This document shows, in pieces, positions 7,029 to 11,285 of a stretch of 11,285 bases of DNA. The notes under the pieces are model-generated. The model saw only the letters and a list, made by a program, of their open reading frames with translations, made no database searches and was not told the DNA's origin. Numbering within the stretch: position 1 is the first letter of the stretch; every line of letters begins with the position of its first letter. Made by a program: the position numbers and the translations under genes. Origin of the DNA: CAZVLE01 sp964627855. Its GTDB lineage: Bacteria; Bacillota; Dethiobacteria; DTU022. The stretch spans positions 1 through 11,285 of the forward strand of contig CAZVLE010000123.1 of assembly GCA_964627855.1 (NCBI GenBank). The letters run 5' to 3'.

Positions 7029-8657
7029 TCAATCAGCCATAAAAGGGTAAGTGAAATCGGTAGCTGGAAGGAATGTCTCCTTGATAGTGCGCGGTGAAAC
7101 CCACCTCAGGAGGTTAATCAGGCTACCAGCTTTGTCATTCGTACCGGATGCCCGCCCACCGCCAAAGGGTTGCTGCCCAACGACAGCGCCGGTCGGCTTG
7201 TCGTTAATGTAGAAGTTGCCGGCGGCGTCGCGCAGGCGCTTACTTGCAGTCTCAATTGCACTGCGATCTCGAGCGAAGATGGCACCGGTAAGAGCATACG
7301 GAGAGGTCCTATTACAGAGGTCGAGTGTTTCCTCCCAGGCCGTTTCCGGATAAATGTAAATCGTTATCACCGGACCGAAAATCTCCTCGACCATCGTGCG
7401 GCTTGTAGGATCACTGGTGAGAATTACCGTCGGCTCGATGTACCATCCTTCGCGAGAATTGCATCCGCCGCCAAAGATAATTTCGCATGATGGATCACTA
7501 CCGGCCTCCTCAATATAACCACGGATTGACTCGAATGCACCTTTGTTGATCACTGCTGTCATGAAGTTGGTGAAGTCTGTAACAGGGCCTACTTTGATGC
7601 GAGAGAGGTCATTCAGGAGCCGCGGCTTGAGGGTTTGCCACAGTGACTCGGGAATGTAGGCTCGTGAAGCCGCTGAGCACTTCTGACCCTGGTACTCAAA
7701 GGCGCCTTGAACTATGGCAGTAGATACGGCATCAATGTCGGCGGATTCATGTACGAAAATAAAATCCTTGCCACCTGTCTCCCCGACAATGCGCGGCCAG
7801 TAACTTGTGGATTCGATATTTTTTGCGATGGTCTGCCACATCATCCTGAATGTTTCGGTCGAACCGGTAAAGTGCAACCCGGCAAGCTCCCGGTGAGAGA
7901 GGATTGGATTGCCAACATCTGAGCCCGATCCCGGGACGAAATTAATGACTCCCTTCGGTAATCCCGCTTCCTCAAAAATTCTCATAATTTCCCAGGCCGG
8001 GTAGACTGCACTCGAGGCTGGTTTCCAAACCACTGTGTTTCCCATTATTGCCGGTGCACTTGGCAAGTTGCCCGCAATTGATGCAAAATTAAAAGGGGTC
8101 ACGGCAAATATAAAACCTTCAAGTGGTCGCCACTCCATGCGGTTCCAAGTGTTTGGCGCGCTCTGAGGTTGCATACTGTAAATCTCGTGCATAAACTCCA
8201 CGTTGAAGCGTAGAAAATCTGCGAGTTCGCAAACGATGTCGATCTCTGATTGGAGCGCAGTCTTCCCGAGGGATAACATGGTTACCGCGTTGGCACGTGT
8301 TCTGTGATACCCGGTCAGAAGTTCAGCCGCCTTGAGGAAAATAGCCATACGTTGTTCCATGGGGGTTTGCGACCAAACCTCGCGCGCTTCGAGAGCTGCG
8401 TCAGCAGCCTGGAGTGCTAAGGTGCGATCTGCCCTGTGATACCTCCCGAGTCTTGTTGAGTGGTCGTACGGAACGAGTAGCTCCCCGGTATTTCCGGTAA
8501 AAATCCTTTCCCCTGCGATAACAACAGGTATCTCAATTTGTTCTTTTGCAACATCCTCCAGCGCTTGTTTTAACTGCGACCTCTCATTCGTTCCAGGCGC
8601 GTATGTCAGTATTTGCTCGTTCTTTGCAATTGGTGGATAAAACAATCCTAAGCTCAT
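7029..8657 (-). CDS. pruA: 1-pyrroline-5-carboxylate dehydrogenase, ALDH4A1-like
   Basis: This 542-residue NAD-dependent aldehyde dehydrogenase (EC 1.2.1.88) oxidises glutamate semialdehyde/P5C to glutamate, the second step of proline breakdown and the end of the arginine/ornithine route. Visible motifs are Asn190 in TPFNF, Lys212 in VVWKP, the cofactor loop FTGSTE (263-268), the general base Glu293 in GETGGK and the nucleophile Cys327 in GQKCSAASR. The 34-residue Glu-Cys spacing matches human ALDH4A1. The N-terminal half (RMEWRPLEGFIFAVTPFNF) and C-terminal end (WVSPRTIKETFLP) resemble the eukaryotic-type P5CDH subfamily rather than the PutA or RocA types. The start has GGAGGT 5 nt upstream. 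There is no proline dehydrogenase in the window. It begins 66 bp downstream of the symporter gene, with no obvious terminator between, so co-transcription is plausible. Confidence 0.95.
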   Translation of the reverse strand: MSLGLFYPPIAKNEQILTYAPGTNERSQLKQALEDVAKEQIEIPVVIAGERIFTGNTGELLVPYDHSTRLGRYHRADRTLALQAADAALEAREVWSQTPMEQRMAIFLKAAELLTGYHRTRANAVTMLSLGKTALQSEIDIVCELADFLRFNVEFMHEIYSMQPQSAPNTWNRMEWRPLEGFIFAVTPFNFASIAGNLPSAPAIMGNTVVWKPASSAVYPAWEIMRIFEEAGLPKGVINFVPGSGSDVGNPILSHRELAGLHFTGSTETFRMMWQTIAKNIESTSYWPRIVGETGGKDFIFVHESADIDAVSTAIVQGAFEYQGQKCSAASRAYIPESLWQTLKPRLLNDLSRIKVGPVTDFTNFMTAVINKGAFESIRGYIEEAGSDPSCEIIFGGGCNSREGWYIEPTVILTSDPTSRTMVEEIFGPVITIYIYPETAWEETLDLCNRTSPYALTGAIFARDRSAIETASKRLRDAAGNFYINDKPTGAVVGQQPFGGGRASGTNDKAGSLINLLRWVSPRTIKETFLPATDFTYPFMAD

Positions 8658-8723
8658 CCAGCACCTCCAATTAGCTTTTAATTATTAATGATATATTACA
8701 CAACCTGCCATCCTCTTGTCACA

Positions 8724-10424
8724 TTAGAATCCGAAGACAATGGGTAGCCAGAGGTAGGCAAATAAGGTGATTATAAGTACAGCCAAGATATTCAGCCAAA
8801 AACCGGCTCTGGCCATCTGGGGTATAGTAATGTAGCCGCTGCCGAAGATTACAGCGTTGGGAGGCGTGGCCACCGGCAGCATGAAAGCATAGGAGGCGGC
8901 AGTTGCCGCGGTAATCATCATTGTGAAGGGATGGGCAGATATGGCTGCGGCAAGCGCTGCCATGATTGGCATCATCATGGAGGTGGTGGCCGTGTTTGAA
9001 GTAATTTCAGTCAGGTAGACTACCATGGCTACTACTGCGAGCATGATTATGAACATTGAAGAACCTTCCAGCACTACAAGCTGCAGGCCTATCCATTCTG
9101 CCAGTCCGGAATCGGAGAAGCCTGCAGCAATAGCAAGTCCTCCGCCGAAAAGAATCAGGATTCCCCAGGGCACTTTTATTGCTGTTTCCCAGTCGTTAAG
9201 AAATTTACCCCGGGCCAGGTTAACGGGTATGACGAAGGTTATTACCGCTCCAAGTATGGCGATCAGGGCGTCGCTGATCAGCGGGAAGATAGCCTCGAGC
9301 ACAAAAGACCTGCTGATCCAGGCCAGGGCAACAAAGATGAATACGGCGGCGATTAATTTTTCCTCTTTAGATGTGGGGCCGAGTTTTTTCAGTTGCTCCC
9401 GGATCACTTCCCGGCTGCCGGAAATCTCATTAATTCCGCTGGGATAGGCAATCCTGGTCATGTAAAACCAGGCGATTAGCATGAAGACGATTGATATAGG
9501 CAGGCCGTAGGCCATCCACTGGGCAAAACCAATCGTAACCCCGAATAATTCCTCGGCGGCGCCGGCAAAGATTATATTGGGTGGGGTGCCGATTAAAGTC
9601 GCTACTCCACCGATTGATGCGGAATAACCGATACAAAGCATCAAACAAGTGCCGAAGTTGAAGCGTCCTTTTCGGACATCTATTCCTTGTATTTCCCGTT
9701 CCTTGATCAGGGTGGCAAACTGCAGGATAACTGCCAGCCCGATGGGCAGCATCATCATCGTTGTTGCCGTGTTCGATATCCACATGGATAGAAAACCGGT
9801 CGCTATCATAAAACCCAGAATGAGGCGATTCGGGCTTGTGCCGACCAGGCTAATTATTAGCAGGGCTATGCGGCGGTGCAGGTTCCATTTTTCCATGCAT
9901 ACCGCGATCATGAAGCCGCCCAGAAAGAGGAAAACATTAGGGTTAGCATAAGGCGCAGTAACCTGGCCTACGCTCATAGCACCGGTAATGGGAAATAGAA
10001 TTATAGGCAGGAGAGATGTAACAGGAATCGGCAGGGCCTCGGTAATCCACCAGGCAGCCATCCAGATTGTGCCGGCAAGGATCCTTTGGGCATCATTACT
10101 CATGCCTTCCGGTGTCGGCATCAGGAGGGTTAAGATAAACAAAAGCGGCCCCAGGAAAAGGCCAATCCGTTGACGGGGGCCATACTCTTGACCGGTCTGT
10201 TTATTTTTACTCCGACCCTCTCCGGGGGCAGGACTGCCAGAGGGTATGATTTCATCGGGACTTACCCCGTCCAAATCTTGATCGGAACCGGCATTGCCGT
10301 CATTAGCTGATGCGAAAATAATTACCTGTTTCCTGATCCAATAATGAATCTTGAGCATATCTTTTGTTTGGTCATGCAGGTCCCACGTTAATCGCCAGAA
10401 AGCGTCTGCCCTTTCAATGATCAT
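8724..10424 (-). CDS. DASS/SLC13-family Na+:dicarboxylate (anion) symporter
   Basis: This 566-residue inner-membrane transporter of the divalent anion:Na+ symporter family probably moves C4-dicarboxylates or related anions with sodium. The two paired signature motifs that form the Na+ and substrate sites are both present: SNT at 217-219 (WISNTATT) and 476-478 (ITSNTATT), with TPPN at 280-283 and 520-523. About 11-12 hydrophobic segments run from residue 87 to the end. The first 85 or so residues are a hydrophilic, presumably cytoplasmic extension rich in Asp, Gly and Pro, longer than in SdcS or CitT. The start at 10424 is supported by AGGAGG (10440-10435) 10 nt upstream; an internal Met at residue 23 lacks such support. 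The substrate cannot be told from sequence: malate, succinate, tartrate or sulfate-type anions remain possible. The adjacency to P5C dehydrogenase hints at a link with glutamate/2-oxoacid metabolism, but this is weak. Confidence 0.92.
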   Translation of the reverse strand: MIIERADAFWRLTWDLHDQTKDMLKIHYWIRKQVIIFASANDGNAGSDQDLDGVSPDEIIPSGSPAPGEGRSKNKQTGQEYGPRQRIGLFLGPLLFILTLLMPTPEGMSNDAQRILAGTIWMAAWWITEALPIPVTSLLPIILFPITGAMSVGQVTAPYANPNVFLFLGGFMIAVCMEKWNLHRRIALLIISLVGTSPNRLILGFMIATGFLSMWISNTATTMMMLPIGLAVILQFATLIKEREIQGIDVRKGRFNFGTCLMLCIGYSASIGGVATLIGTPPNIIFAGAAEELFGVTIGFAQWMAYGLPISIVFMLIAWFYMTRIAYPSGINEISGSREVIREQLKKLGPTSKEEKLIAAVFIFVALAWISRSFVLEAIFPLISDALIAILGAVITFVIPVNLARGKFLNDWETAIKVPWGILILFGGGLAIAAGFSDSGLAEWIGLQLVVLEGSSMFIIMLAVVAMVVYLTEITSNTATTSMMMPIMAALAAAISAHPFTMMITAATAASYAFMLPVATPPNAVIFGSGYITIPQMARAGFWLNILAVLIITLFAYLWLPIVFGF

Positions 10425-10962
10425 TTGCTATCTTCCTCCTGCAATGAAAGCTATGCTCTTGGTCTATTCACTTGTTTTTACTTTTATTCTCCGCAGTTGA
10501 AATAATTCCCTGCCTCAATATGACAAACACGACAATGACATAATCAACCGGTGGACGGCGGAGCCTTGTCTTAAGGTCTTTCTTTGCCCCAGGGAAAATA
10601 TAACAGTTAGAAGGCCAGGTTTTTTATTGCAATCTAAGAAATATCGAGCTTCAACTCTTCCAATTAAGAAGGTCTAATTGAAATAATTATAATGGCAACA
10701 AGATTCAGCAGTCCAAAAATTAGGCCGATGAGGAATAACCAGCCCCGGTATAAAATAGTTGCCGAAAAGTAATTTCTTTTTACTTTTGCCTGCAATTGCA
10801 TTGAAATGTCACAGGCGGTAAATAATCATAATATCTCAGGCAGGAATTAGGCTTTCATTTTGGGAAATTAATTTATAAAGCGGATCATGTCGTCAATGTT
10901 TAAGCATGTGATTATTATGCCTTGTGGATCGGATTAAACTTATTAAAGAAAGGAAGATGATT
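10425..10962. other. 538-bp divergent gap between symporter and DUF5362-like gene
   Basis: The gap is AT-rich and must hold the promoters of both flanking genes. For the symporter, a weak minus-strand candidate is TTGTCA with a 16-bp spacer to TATTTC near 10490-10520. For the plus-strand gene I see only poor matches between 10855 and 10920. GGCCAGGTTTTTTATT (10612-10627) has a T-run but no clear stem before it. The central part contains one small membrane-type ORF, annotated separately. No tRNA, riboswitch or repeat family is recognisable. Confidence 0.4.
10664..10801 (-). CDS. Possible 45-residue single-span membrane protein or gene remnant
   Basis: This minus-strand frame starts at ATG 10801 and stops at TAA 10664-10666. 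The first 19 residues are hydrophilic and basic (Lys6, Lys8, Arg9, Arg19), and residues 20-41 form one continuous hydrophobic span (GWLFLIGLIFG then LLNLVAIIII), ending in S-I-R-P-S. The positive-inside pattern suggests the N-terminus stays in the cytoplasm. There is no convincing Shine-Dalgarno sequence before the ATG, and TGA closes the frame nine codons upstream, so it could also be the tail of a lost membrane gene. I do not recognise a family. It is included because a basic head followed by a clean membrane span is unusual for random intergenic sequence. Confidence 0.3.
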   Translation of the reverse strand: MQLQAKVKRNYFSATILYRGWLFLIGLIFGLLNLVAIIIISIRPS

Positions 10963-11285
10963 ATGGACAGAGAAACACTGAAACAACTTAGCGCCTGGAT
11001 GGGTTTTGTCGGGATCATGACCATTATAGGGGGAGCATTATCTGCCCTGGCAGGTCTATTTGCTTTTGTCATCGGAGCAATTCCGGGTGTTATTGCCATT
11101 GTCCTGGGAGTAAAACTGCGCAATGCCAAAGCAAATGCTGATACAATGATTGCTGAGTTGAGCGATGCTGTTGATACCACCCAGTTCAATCTCTTTGCAG
11201 CCAACCTTAATACCTATTTTAAAATTCAGGGCATCTTGATTATTGTCAGCCTGGCCCTCGGATTGATCAGTTTTATTATTGCCTT
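10963..11285 (+). CDS. DUF5362-like membrane protein (partial, cut by window end)
   Basis: The frame is open from ATG 10963 to the window edge, giving at least 107 residues without a stop. The start is preceded by AGGAAG (10951-10956) 6 nt upstream; an ATG two codons earlier is too close to that site. The order is a short N-terminal head (MDRETLKQLSAWM), a hydrophobic hairpin of Gly/Ala/Ile-rich residues from about 14 to 49, a charged stretch with KLRNAKANAD, a linker ending in NLNTYFKIQG, and another membrane span that runs off the end. This layout matches the small DUF5362 family, whose function is unknown. It is transcribed away from the symporter, and nothing in the window indicates its partner genes. 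Confidence 0.75.
   Translation, partial: MDRETLKQLSAWMGFVGIMTIIGGALSALAGLFAFVIGAIPGVIAIVLGVKLRNAKANADTMIAELSDAVDTTQFNLFAANLNTYFKIQGILIIVSLALGLISFIIA

Noticed and set aside
10893..11204. 103-codon minus-strand frame at the right end
   Set aside because: It is antisense to the DUF5362-like gene, which has a good Shine-Dalgarno sequence and clear membrane segments; the opposite frame has neither.
1..11285. A new defence or mobile system
   Set aside because: No nuclease, helicase, reverse transcriptase, integrase, toxin-antitoxin pair or CRISPR-like array was found. The genes are metabolic, transport, peptidase and signalling types with normal family lengths.

Overview
The window looks like a chromosomal segment of a low-to-mid-GC Gram-positive-type anaerobe, most likely in the Clostridia/Firmicutes. 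The grounds are strong AGGAGG-type ribosome binding sites, sigma-A-like promoters (TTGACA/TATAAT types), lipoproteins with acidic mature parts, a zinc-ribbon/HRDxSPDN-type protein kinase, acetolactate decarboxylase and a DUF5362-like protein. The assignment is inferred from gene content and style; no marker gene is present. I see no rRNA, tRNA, CRISPR array, IS element or phage gene.

Left part (1-3476): a leader with an extended -10 promoter precedes a small lipoprotein of unknown function (296-823, +). It converges on a large membrane protein kinase (1014-3476, -). The kinase joins an N-terminal zinc ribbon, a Ser/Thr kinase domain, a proline-rich linker, one membrane span and a C-terminal right-handed parallel beta-helix. 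The gap between the two holds REP-like inverted repeat arms around a remnant of a coding sequence (853-990, -).

Middle (3477-5982): a 182-bp divergent promoter region separates the kinase from an exported M3-family peptidase of the Dcp type (3659-5809, +). The kinase promoter lies inside the longest possible reading frame, which fixes the kinase start at 3476. The peptidase converges on acetolactate decarboxylase, with a hairpin-rich gap between them.

Right part (5983-11285): three metabolic genes lie on the minus strand, transcribed in the order DASS/SLC13-type anion:Na+ symporter (10424-8724), 1-pyrroline-5-carboxylate dehydrogenase of the eukaryotic/ALDH4A1-like type (8657-7029), and acetolactate decarboxylase (6714-5983). 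The first two are 66 bp apart and may be co-transcribed; acetolactate decarboxylase follows after a 314-bp gap. A 538-bp gap upstream of the symporter contains a possible 45-residue membrane ORF. It ends at a plus-strand DUF5362-like membrane protein cut off by the window edge.

Taken together this is mostly an ordinary housekeeping and cell-surface region. The parts most worth a second look are the kinase/beta-helix receptor (with Ser in place of the catalytic-loop Lys), its divergent pairing with an exported peptidase, and the REP-flanked gene remnant. I do not see convincing evidence for a new multi-gene system.
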